From Posidoniimonas corsicana (GTDB taxonomy: Bacteria > Planctomycetota > Planctomycetia > Pirellulales > Lacipirellulaceae): a stretch of 57,192 bases of DNA. Below the pieces are notes generated by a model. The model did no database searches. It was not told the DNA's origin and saw only the letters and a list, made by a program, of their open reading frames with translations. The DNA is taken from assembly GCF_007859765.1 (NCBI RefSeq), contig NZ_SIHJ01000010.1, positions 1 through 57,192 on the forward strand, in the 5' to 3' direction. The position numbers were made by a program, and so were the translations under genes. Of this stretch, positions 36,505-44,337 are shown in pieces; position 1 is the first letter of the stretch; every line of letters begins with the position of its first letter.

Positions 36505-38655
36505 ATGAAGCTTCAACTTGCATGCGGCCTGCTGGCCGCCGGCCTGACCGTCCCCGCGACGCTGGCCCAGCTCCCGACGCCCGCTGACCCGGGCGCGGAT
36601 CCAAACGTCCGCCCTGCTGCGGGCGAGCCGCAGGTGCTCGACCATGGTCCGGTCCATGAGGCGTTCGCGGACCCCCTCAAGTATGACCCCACCGCCGAGC
36701 AGCTCATGGCGCCTAAGCCGCCGCCCGAGCCGGTCAACGAGATCCCGCCCGAGTTCAAGCCAGAGGGAGAGAACGTCGAGTGGATCCCCGGCTACTGGAT
36801 GTATGACGAGCCGCGCAAGGACTACATCTGGGTGAGCGGCGTCTACCGCGCCCTGCCCCCCGGGCGGACCTGGGTGGTGGGCTACTGGAGCGAGTCCGAC
36901 CGCGGCTATGCCTGGACCCCCGGGTTCTGGACGTCCGTTGACGAGCAGTCCGTCCAGTACCTGCCCTACCCTCCGGAAAGCCTGGAGGAAGGCCCAACCA
37001 GCCCTCCGCCTGGTGATAACTACTTCTGGATCCCGGGCTGCTGGCAGTACCGCACCAGCGGCTACGCCTGGCAGGCCGGCTACTGGTACCAGGGCAACAC
37101 GAATTGGGTGTGGACCCCGCACCACTACTGCTACACGCCGCGGGGCGCGATCTACGTCCGCGGGTACTGGGACTACCCCCTTGCCGGCCGCGGCCTGCTG
37201 TACGCACCGGTCTACTGGAACTCGGGGTACGCCGTTGGCTACCGGTACCGCCCCCGCAGCGTGCTGAGCACGGTCGGGCTGCTGACGTCGTTGTACATCG
37301 GTCCCCGCTACAGCTACTACTACGGCCCGGGCAGCTACTACGCCAACTACAACGGGTTCCGCCCGTGGTACTCCGCGTACTCCGGCTACGGCTACTACGG
37401 CCGCCGTGGCTACGACCCGCTGCTCGCCTACTACTCGTGGAACTTCGGCCGGAACCAACGCGGCTGGCAGGATCGGGCCCACAACCACTGGAACGACGAC
37501 TGGCGCCGATGGAATCAACGTGACGACAGGCGTGGTCGCGGCGACGACAATTTCCGGCGCGACAGCCTGGTCCGCTCGGTCGATCAACTAACCCGCGAGA
37601 ACCGCAACGACTTCCGCCTCACGCGGGTCGACGACCGTCAACTCGAGCGGTATCGAAACCAGGCCGGCCGGTACGACGAATTCCGCAACCAGCGGCAGCG
37701 GCTCGAGAACTCTGGCGACCGCGTCACCCGCGACCAGCTGACCCGCGGCCAAGGCGAGCGGGGCGATCGCGGTCCGCGAGGCGACCGAACCGATCGCGGC
37801 GACCGCGGCAACCGGGGTCCCAACACCGGAGAACTCGCCGACCGCGGCAACCGTGGCGATCGCGACGGGAACCAAGGCGGCCGCCAGCGTGGCGACTTCC
37901 GACCCGGCGCACGCGGCGAGCTGAGCGACGCCCGCCGCCGGGGCGAAGAAGTCACGACGCCGCAGCAGGGTGACGCGAACCGCGATCGTCGCGCCAGCGG
38001 GAGCGTGGCCGACAACCCGCGGCTAAACGTGCCCGATTGGGCGCGGGAGCGTGGGCGGTCGCTCAGCGACTACCGTCGGGGGAATGATACCTCGGCGCAG
38101 CGCGCTCAGCAGCAGTCGCAGGCCAACCAGCAGGCGGCGCAGCGCTCGCATTTGGAGCAGCAGGCCCGCGCGCAGGCCGACGCCCGCCGACAACTCGACC
38201 AGCAGCGTAGCCGCCAGACGTTGGGCGGTCGGGATGGCAACCCACTCCGGTCGGCCGACCCGCGCAGCCGTGAAGGTCAGCCAAGCCGCGAGATGCGTGC
38301 CTACCGTGGGCCCGTCGATCAGGCGGAGCGCGGCGCTCAATCGCCCCCCGCGTTCCGTGGCTTCCGCGGCAACCAGGCGCCTCCCACTCGGCCCGAGTTT
38401 AATCGGTCGACGCCCCAACAGGGCACGCCGAACCTGAACCGCGGCACGCAGCTTCGCGGGAGCCAGCCGGACGCGAGCCGTTCGCGTCGGATGCAGGCGC
38501 CGCAGCAGACGCAGCGCCGCAGCGTCGCGCCGTCCGCTGCGCAGTCGCGGGGCGCCCCCAGCCGAGCGCCGGCGCAAGCGCAGGGTGGCGGCGGGGGGCC
38601 TAGGAACTTCCAGGGCTTCCGCGGCAACCGCGGCCGAGGAAACGGGAACGACTAG
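36505..38655 (+). CDS. Secreted WXXGXW-repeat protein with RG-rich tail
   Basis: A 716-residue exported protein; GAGGAA precedes the ATG and a signal peptide (LQLACGLLAAGLTVPATLAQ) follows. Residues 90-260 carry tandem aromatic repeats of the WXXGXW/YXWGXW type (EWIPGYWMYD, IWVSGVYRA, TWVVGYWS, AWTPGFWTS, FWIPGCWQY, AWQAGYWYQ). A Tyr/Gly-rich stretch follows (about 270-320). From about 350 on the protein is strongly charged and low in complexity, with RGDRG-type repeats and Gln/Arg-rich segments. Repeats of this kind occur in secreted proteins of unknown function. An intrinsic terminator follows. Confidence 0.78.
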   Translation: MKLQLACGLLAAGLTVPATLAQLPTPADPGADPNVRPAAGEPQVLDHGPVHEAFADPLKYDPTAEQLMAPKPPPEPVNEIPPEFKPEGENVEWIPGYWMYDEPRKDYIWVSGVYRALPPGRTWVVGYWSESDRGYAWTPGFWTSVDEQSVQYLPYPPESLEEGPTSPPPGDNYFWIPGCWQYRTSGYAWQAGYWYQGNTNWVWTPHHYCYTPRGAIYVRGYWDYPLAGRGLLYAPVYWNSGYAVGYRYRPRSVLSTVGLLTSLYIGPRYSYYYGPGSYYANYNGFRPWYSAYSGYGYYGRRGYDPLLAYYSWNFGRNQRGWQDRAHNHWNDDWRRWNQRDDRRGRGDDNFRRDSLVRSVDQLTRENRNDFRLTRVDDRQLERYRNQAGRYDEFRNQRQRLENSGDRVTRDQLTRGQGERGDRGPRGDRTDRGDRGNRGPNTGELADRGNRGDRDGNQGGRQRGDFRPGARGELSDARRRGEEVTTPQQGDANRDRRASGSVADNPRLNVPDWARERGRSLSDYRRGNDTSAQRAQQQSQANQQAAQRSHLEQQARAQADARRQLDQQRSRQTLGGRDGNPLRSADPRSREGQPSREMRAYRGPVDQAERGAQSPPAFRGFRGNQAPPTRPEFNRSTPQQGTPNLNRGTQLRGSQPDASRSRRMQAPQQTQRRSVAPSAAQSRGAPSRAPAQAQGGGGGPRNFQGFRGNRGRGNGND

Positions 38656-38700
38656 CTGGAACAGATCCTCCCCTGGTTGAACCCATAGAGATAACCCTTT

Positions 38701-38737
38701 AAGCCGCGTCCGGGACTTCCGGACGCGGCTTTTCTTT
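38701..38737 (+). terminator. Intrinsic terminator
   Basis: A 13-base stem (AAGCCGCGTCCGG and its complement) with a 5-base loop is followed by TTTTCTTTT. It lies 46 bases past the WXXGXW gene stop and isolates it from nrfH. Confidence 0.9.
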
Positions 38738-38819
38738 TGCGATTCGGCCCGGTTGCCGACGTCAGTTCTCGCGCTGGTTTAATTGTTTACATATGGACCC
38801 GATGGTCGTGATTAAAACC

Positions 38820-38829
38820 TTGTCGACAA
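38820..38829. promoter_or_regulatory. Candidate operator TTGTCGACAA upstream of nrfH
   Basis: A 10-base perfect palindrome, TTGTCGACAA, lies 105 bases before the chosen nrfH start in an AT-richer stretch (38775-38830). It does not fit a canonical FNR box (TTGAT-N4-ATCAA). A regulator binding site is possible but unproven. Confidence 0.25.
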
Positions 38830-38934
38830 CGTTTGCACGGCGGCCCGCCCGCGGCTAAGCTTAGCGCCACAGGGAAACATCAGCGGCCCTCTTCACTTGC
38901 TCTGCCCGCTGACCTCGCCGCATGGAAACGCCGC

Positions 38935-39414
38935 GTGAGCGCCCGCAACGCCTTTCTGAGCCTGACCGCCCTCGCACTGCTGTGCGCCGCGTTGATTGGC
39001 GCGGCGGTCGGGCTGGGGGCTTTCACGTTTGTCTACGCGGAAGGCGCCAGTTACCTGACGAACGACCCCAACGCGTGCGCCAACTGCCACGTAATGCAGG
39101 GGCACCTGGACGCCTGGGTGAAGTCTTCGCACAGCAAGTTCGCCACCTGCAACGACTGCCACGCCCCCCACAACTTTGTGGGTAAGTACTACTGCAAGGC
39201 GCGTAACGGGTTCTTCCACTCGCTGGCGTTCACCACCGGCGAGTTTCCCCAGAACATCCGCATGCACGAGTACAACCGCGGCGTCACCGAGCACGCCTGC
39301 CTGGACTGCCACGCGGACGTCACCCACTCGATCCAGGTCTCGGCCACCGGCAGCGGCGGCTTCGAGGCGGTGTCCTGCATCCGTTGCCACAGCACGGTCG
39401 GTCACGACACCTGA
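38935..39414 (+). CDS. nrfH: Cytochrome c nitrite reductase small subunit NrfH
   Basis: A 159-residue membrane-anchored tetrahaem cytochrome c of the NapC/NirT family. It takes electrons from the quinol pool and passes them to NrfA. One N-terminal helix (FLSLTALALLCAALIGAAVGLG) is followed by CANCH, CNDCH, CLDCH and CIRCH haem sites. The context NDPNACANCHVMQGH and FTTGEFPQNI is typical of NrfH. The start is uncertain: GTG at 38935 gives the usual family length, while the open frame continues to 38833 without a better start. nrfA follows 56 bases downstream. Confidence 0.9.
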   Translation: MSARNAFLSLTALALLCAALIGAAVGLGAFTFVYAEGASYLTNDPNACANCHVMQGHLDAWVKSSHSKFATCNDCHAPHNFVGKYYCKARNGFFHSLAFTTGEFPQNIRMHEYNRGVTEHACLDCHADVTHSIQVSATGSGGFEAVSCIRCHSTVGHDT

Positions 39415-39470
39415 GCCGCCGCCAGCAACAACGCCAGCAAAGTCCATCTGATTAGAGGAACCGACCCACC

Positions 39471-40901
39471 ATGCATCACTCCGGCAAAACCTCCGCCTGG
39501 CTGCTCGTGCTGGTCGCAATCATCTCCGGCGCGGCGTGCTTCGCGATCGCGTCGCTGCTGCTGAACGTGCAGCAGCACAAGATCGAGGCCCGCACGCCCA
39601 TCGTGCGTGTGGCGGAGGTGACCGACGACACCACCGACCCGGCCGTGTGGGGGCAGAACTGGCCGCAGCAGTACGACGACTACCTCAAGACCGCCGACAT
39701 GACGCAGACCACCTACGGCGGCAGCGAGGCGATTCCCAACGCGCCCACCGACGAGGACCCGCGTGACATCGTCTCGAAGAGCAAGCTCGAGACCATCCCG
39801 CAGCTCAAGCGCATGTGGGCCGGCTACGCGTTCGCCAAGGACTTCCGCGAGGAACGCGGCCACGCCTACATGCTGACCGACCAGCTCTACACCGAGCGGC
39901 AGAAGGTGGGCCAGCCCGGCACCTGCATCAACTGCCACGCGTCGACCTACACCGCGATGAAAGAATTGGGCGACGGCGATATCATGGTCGGCTTCGAGAA
40001 GCTCAACATGATGCCCTACATGGAGGCCAAGGAGCACCTGTCGCACGCGGTGGCATGCATCGACTGCCACGACCCCGACACCATGGCCCTGCGGGTCACG
40101 CGGCCCGCGTTCATCGAGGGCATCGCCGCGGCCAAGGCCGCCGAAGGGGTCGACGACTACGACGTCAACGCCATGGCCACCCGCCAAGAGATGCGCACCT
40201 ACGTCTGCGCCCAGTGCCACGTGGAGTACTACTTTAAGGGCGACAAGAAGCGGCTCACCTACCCGTGGAGCAAAGGCCTCACTGTCGACGACGCCTACGC
40301 CTACTACGAGGAAACCGGCTTCAAAGACTGGACCCACGCCGAGACCGGCGCCCCCATGCTCAAGGCACAGCACCCCGAGTTCGAGCTCTGGAGCCAGGGC
40401 ATCCACGCCCGCAGCGGGGTCACCTGCGCCGACTGCCACATGCCCTACAAGCGGGTCGGCGGCACCAAGGTCAGCGACCACCACGTCCGCAGCCCGCTTC
40501 TCAACGTGAACCGCGCCTGCGGCACGTGCCACAAGCAGGGCGACGCCGAGCTGGTCGCCCGGGCGGAGAACATCCAGACCACCCACCGGCACATCGTCGA
40601 CTCCGCGCTCGACGCACTGGTCGACCTGATCGACGACATCAAGGCTGCCAAGGAGGCGGGCGCCACCGACGAGCAGCTCGCCGAGGCCCTGCAGTGGCAA
40701 CGCAAGGCGAGCTTCTACGTCGACTACGTCGAGGCGGAGAACTCCTCCGGCTTCCACGCCAGCCAGTACGCCGCGCGGGTGCTTGCCGACTCGATCAACT
40801 ACTCCCGCCAGGGCCAGAACGCGCTGAAGAACCTCAAGCTGGCCGACGCCGGTGACGCTACGGGGAACGACCAGGGCGAGGCGGATCAGACCGGCGGCTG
40901 A
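39471..40901 (+). CDS. nrfA: Cytochrome c nitrite reductase catalytic subunit NrfA
   Basis: A 476-residue pentahaem enzyme that reduces nitrite to ammonium in the periplasm. After an N-terminal signal/anchor helix the haem sites are CINCH (152), CIDCH (196), CAQCH (246), CADCH (319) and CGTCH (350). The first, active-site haem therefore has CXXCH and not the more common CXXCK. CAQCHVEYYFKG and KAQHPEFELWSQGIHARSGV carry the calcium-site and active-site residues, including His312. With NrfH it forms the NrfHA complex; electrons come from quinol. The 3' end overlaps the convergent cutC gene by 16 bases. Confidence 0.93.
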   Translation: MHHSGKTSAWLLVLVAIISGAACFAIASLLLNVQQHKIEARTPIVRVAEVTDDTTDPAVWGQNWPQQYDDYLKTADMTQTTYGGSEAIPNAPTDEDPRDIVSKSKLETIPQLKRMWAGYAFAKDFREERGHAYMLTDQLYTERQKVGQPGTCINCHASTYTAMKELGDGDIMVGFEKLNMMPYMEAKEHLSHAVACIDCHDPDTMALRVTRPAFIEGIAAAKAAEGVDDYDVNAMATRQEMRTYVCAQCHVEYYFKGDKKRLTYPWSKGLTVDDAYAYYEETGFKDWTHAETGAPMLKAQHPEFELWSQGIHARSGVTCADCHMPYKRVGGTKVSDHHVRSPLLNVNRACGTCHKQGDAELVARAENIQTTHRHIVDSALDALVDLIDDIKAAKEAGATDEQLAEALQWQRKASFYVDYVEAENSSGFHASQYAARVLADSINYSRQGQNALKNLKLADAGDATGNDQGEADQTGG

Positions 40902-41635
40902 TCCAGCGCCGCCCGCACCGCGGCAACCGCTTCTGGGTCGACGACCCGCAGCTCGCCAGCGGCAAGGCGATTCAGGTCGCAGAGCGACGCGGCCTGCGCG
41001 CCGGTGATGGAGGGATCCCACGCAGAGGTCGCCGCGCCGATGTGCACCTGCGTGCAGCCGGCGCGGCGGACCAGCTCGCCCACGCCGCCTGCCGTGACGC
41101 CGCCGCCCGGCAGCACCTCGATCCGCCCCTTCGCCTGATCGATCAAACGCCGCAATGACTCGGCGCCCTCGACCGCCGACGGTGCGCCGCCAGTGGTCAG
41201 CACCCTGGTAACGCCAAGCGAGATCAGTTCTTCGAGCGCGGCAGCCGGGTCGGCAACAAAGTCGAACGCGCGGTGGAAAACGGTTTCGCTGCCGGCGGCC
41301 GCGTCGACGAGTCGCCTCACTCGCTCGGCTTCGATGCCCCGCTCGGCGGTAAGGGCGCCGAACACGATGCCGCTGGCGCCGGCGCGGATCAAGTGCGACG
41401 CATCACGCAGCATCGCGGACCACTCGCCCGTGTCGTACGCGAAACCTCCGCCCCGCGGGCGGAGCATCACCACCACCGGAAGGTCGGCCGCGTCGAGCAC
41501 CCCCTCAAGCAACCCGAGCGAAGGCGTGAGCCCGCCTAGCTCAAGTGCGCCGCAGAGCTCCACACGGTTCGCGCCGGCTCTCCGAGCGGCTGTCGCGTCG
41601 GGGACGGATCCTACGCAAACTTCGAGGATAGGCAT
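40886..41635 (-). CDS. cutC: CutC family copper homeostasis protein
   Basis: A 249-residue TIM-barrel protein. ATG at 41635 gives the usual N-terminus MPILEVCVGS. The blocks NRVELCGALELGGLTPS, VMLRPRGGGFAY, GIVFGAL and TVFHRAFD are CutC signatures, and ILPGGGV-like EVLPGGGVTAGGVGEL follows. CutC has been linked to copper tolerance but its reaction is not settled. It is convergent with nrfA and their ends overlap by 16 bases. Confidence 0.92.
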   Translation of the reverse strand: MPILEVCVGSVPDATAARRAGANRVELCGALELGGLTPSLGLLEGVLDAADLPVVVMLRPRGGGFAYDTGEWSAMLRDASHLIRAGASGIVFGALTAERGIEAERVRRLVDAAAGSETVFHRAFDFVADPAAALEELISLGVTRVLTTGGAPSAVEGAESLRRLIDQAKGRIEVLPGGGVTAGGVGELVRRAGCTQVHIGAATSAWDPSITGAQAASLCDLNRLAAGELRVVDPEAVAAVRAALDQPPV

Positions 41636-41750
41636 TGCAAAGCGAGTCTGTTGGAGCCCTTGAAACCTCTGACATGACCGCCTCAATTCGCTGGAAGTCG
41701 CGAGCGTGGGTCGAAGTTACGACGAATTCAGAACGTTCTGTCAGGGCTTC

Positions 41751-42023
41751 TTAGTTCTCGTTGTGCCACCAATGGCGGTCTGAAACGTATAGCGGCGCAT
41801 AGAAAGTCATCAGTGTTAGATTCCATTCCATACCGTCCTCTGAGGCAAATCCTCGCGGCGCCCAACCGTAGGATCGAGGGCCTTCGATTCCGTATGTGGC
41901 AGGCCGGTACTCGCCCTGCACTGTAAGCAGAAGATAAGACCCAACGTAGAGTACGAGTACAGAAACCAGAAGCACTGCTGTCGATCTACTCACTCCCTTC
42001 TTACTCTCTTGCCGGATAGTCAT
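41751..42023 (-). CDS. Small membrane protein, function unknown
   Basis: A 90-residue protein with one helix (AVLLVSVLVLYVGSYLLLTV) after a basic N-terminus, then an aromatic-rich outer part (PATYGIEGPRSYGWAPRGF, then TFYAPLYVSDRHWW). The second half matches small proteins annotated as hypothetical in several phyla. The gene sits in a stretch of visibly lower GC content (41640-42180) than the rest of the window, with codon use to match, which may mean a recent arrival. Confidence 0.65.
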   Translation of the reverse strand: MTIRQESKKGVSRSTAVLLVSVLVLYVGSYLLLTVQGEYRPATYGIEGPRSYGWAPRGFASEDGMEWNLTLMTFYAPLYVSDRHWWHNEN

Positions 42024-42213
42024 CTAACCTTGTGTCCGTTGCGGGAGTGGAATGGCTCGAACCCCGGTAATTCCCATTTTACTGTACCAAGCGACGCTAT
42101 TTCTGAATGGGTCGCTGCATGTTTTCTCAACAACACCGGGAACCAACCCGCTTAACACAACGTCTTAGGGGGACACGGTATCTACTTGCTTGCATATTCT
42201 CCGGAGTTCTCCC

Positions 42214-44139
42214 ATGACCGCCCGCCTTGCGCCAGCCCTGCTGGTTCTGCTGTCCTCCGCCCTCCCCCTCCACGCCGCCGACCCCATCACCACCGAGGGC
42301 CGCGTGGCGGCCGTCACGGTCTACCAGGGTCAGGCCCTGGTGACGCGCGACGTGGAGCTTGGCGACGCCGGCGGGCTCACGGAGATTGTGGTGACGGGCC
42401 TGCCGGAGAAGGTGCAGCCCGGCAGCCTGTACGCCGAGCCCGGCGACGGGGTCGTGGTCCGCAGCGTGCGGTACCGCACCCGGCCGGTCGAGCAGGACGT
42501 GCGGGCGGAGGTTCGCGAGCTGGACGAGCAGCTGCAGGCCGTGCGCGACAAGCTGAACGCCAACGCGCGGCGGCGGGCGCTGCTGGGCGAGCGGACCGAG
42601 TACCTCAAGAAGATGGAGGGCTTCACCACCGGCACGGCCAACGCCGAGCTGAAGTCGGGCGTCCTAAACGCGGAGACGCTCAAGAGCCTCACCGAGTTTG
42701 TGTTCACCGAGCGGACCGAGATCGCCGAGCAGGAGCTCGCCTCGCAGGTGGAGGAACGGGAGCTTAATCAGGAGCTCGAGCTGCTGCAGCGCAAACGCAA
42801 CGTGCTGACCCAGGGCTCCGCCAAGACGGTCCGCGAGGCGGTGGTGTTCGCCGACCTCGGCGAGGAAGCCGCCAAGGCGCTGCGTCTGACGTACATCGTC
42901 TCGGACGCGACGTGGTCGCCCTCGTACAACCTGCGGGCCGACGCCGATCAGAGCCGCGTGCTGGTAGAGTACAACGCGTCGATCCAGCAAATGAGCGGCG
43001 AGGACTGGACCGACGTGGACATGACGCTTTCCACAGCGACGCCGTCCCTCGTAGCCACTGCGCCGCGGCTCGACCCGCTCGCCATCCGCCTGGCGGCGCC
43101 GACCCAGCAGCAGATCGAGGCCCGCCGCGACATCGCCAAGGCGAAGAGCGAGCTGCTGGCCCAGCAGCGCAAGCTGGCCAACTTCCGCAACCTCTACGCG
43201 GCCGACAGCCCCGTGTTCACCGAGGGCCTCAACGCCGAGGCGGCCGACGAGCTGTTCTCTCGGCAGGCGGCGCAGACGCCCGCGTCCAGCATGCCCAACG
43301 CCCCCGCCATAAGCGGCGAGTTCCGCGGAGGGCGGGCCGCCGGCGGCTTCGGCGGCATGTACGCGTCGGCTGCCAACGGCGCCATCGCCGACGCCGGCCT
43401 CAACCGCATCAGCAACGAGATGCAGCTGCTCGACTACAACGGCGACCTCTCCCGCGGGCGCCGCGCGGAACGCGGCCCGTCGGACAGCCAGGGGATCAGC
43501 GTCAGCTACACGCTGCCTAGCGCGACCTCGCTCCCCAGCCGGTCGGACAGGCAGCTGATCCAGATCGCCGCGCTGCCGCTCGAAGGGCAGTTCTACCGCA
43601 TCGCCACGCCGGTGCTGACCGAGTTCGTCTACAAGGAGGCGATGCTGATCAACAGTACGGACATGGTGCTGCTGGCCGGCCCGGCCGCGACCTTCCTTGG
43701 CGGCGAGTTCGTCGGCCGCGGCACGGTCCCGACCGTAGCCGCCGGGGAGAGCCTTCACGTCGGGCTCGGCATCGACACCTCGCTGCGGGTGTCGCGTGAG
43801 CTGGTCAAGAAGGAGAGCCGCACGCAGGGCGGCAACCGGCTAGTGACCTTTGACTACCAGCTGGCGCTGGAGAACTTCAGCGGCCAGGAGGTGGACGTGC
43901 GGCTCATGGACCGCCTGCCCAAGCCCGAAAGCAACGAGATCAAGGTCACGCTGGTCGACCCGGGCAAGCCGCTCTCGGAGGATCAGGAGTACCTGAAGAA
44001 CCAGCGGAAGGACGGCCTCCTGCGGTGGGACCTGCAGGTCCCCGCCGGCGCCACCGGCCTGAACCAATCGACCGTCGACTACACGATCCAGCTGGAATAC
44101 GACAAGCAGCTGCAGATCGTCGGCATGCCGGCGAAGTGA
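42214..44139 (+). CDS. DUF4139/DUF4140 (MucoidyInhibitor A-like) exported protein
   Basis: A 641-residue protein; GGAG lies 8 bases before ATG 42214, and a signal peptide (APALLVLLSSALPLHAAD) follows. The N-terminal block RVAAVTVYQGQALVTRDVEL and the coiled-coil that follows (VRELDEQLQAVRDKLN) are DUF4140. The DUF4139 part contains LTYIVSDATWSPSYNLRAD and continues after a Gly-rich insert (about 370-400) to the end. The family is widespread and of unknown function; the predicted site is periplasm or cell surface. Confidence 0.85.
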   Translation: MTARLAPALLVLLSSALPLHAADPITTEGRVAAVTVYQGQALVTRDVELGDAGGLTEIVVTGLPEKVQPGSLYAEPGDGVVVRSVRYRTRPVEQDVRAEVRELDEQLQAVRDKLNANARRRALLGERTEYLKKMEGFTTGTANAELKSGVLNAETLKSLTEFVFTERTEIAEQELASQVEERELNQELELLQRKRNVLTQGSAKTVREAVVFADLGEEAAKALRLTYIVSDATWSPSYNLRADADQSRVLVEYNASIQQMSGEDWTDVDMTLSTATPSLVATAPRLDPLAIRLAAPTQQQIEARRDIAKAKSELLAQQRKLANFRNLYAADSPVFTEGLNAEAADELFSRQAAQTPASSMPNAPAISGEFRGGRAAGGFGGMYASAANGAIADAGLNRISNEMQLLDYNGDLSRGRRAERGPSDSQGISVSYTLPSATSLPSRSDRQLIQIAALPLEGQFYRIATPVLTEFVYKEAMLINSTDMVLLAGPAATFLGGEFVGRGTVPTVAAGESLHVGLGIDTSLRVSRELVKKESRTQGGNRLVTFDYQLALENFSGQEVDVRLMDRLPKPESNEIKVTLVDPGKPLSEDQEYLKNQRKDGLLRWDLQVPAGATGLNQSTVDYTIQLEYDKQLQIVGMPAK

Positions 44140-44149
44140 TTGCAGCTAG

Positions 44150-44275
44150 GCCGAAGACAAGAGCCGGGAGCGTAAGCGACCGGAGCAGCAGCCCGTAGTC
44201 GCTTCGCGCTCGCACAGTGAGGTCCTGCTCCAGGCGCTGACGCTTCTGGCTCTCGGCTGCGCGGCTGGCCGCGGT
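44150..44275. repeat. Imperfect inverted repeat, GAGCCGGGAGCGTAAGCG type
   Basis: GAGCCGGGAGCGTAAGCGAC at about 44172 pairs imperfectly with the complement of a block near 44225-44258 (CTGCTCCAGGCGCTGACGCT...GGCTCTCGG). The two arms agree in most positions over about 28 bases. It lies between the DUF4139 gene and rarA and looks like a dispersed intergenic repeat. Confidence 0.55.
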
Positions 44276-44337
44276 TGGTGCGTGGGGTACAATGGCGGCC
44301 CACCCGCCACCTACCACCAGCTGCGCACCGCTGCCCC

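Noticed and set aside
38820-38829. FNR-type site upstream of nrfH
   Set aside because: TTGTCGACAA is a palindrome but does not match TTGAT-N4-ATCAA; it is kept only as a low-confidence operator candidate.
42050-42085. tRNA-like string GGCTCGAACCCCGG
   Set aside because: It recalls the complement of a T-loop, but no matching acceptor, D or anticodon stems could be built around it.
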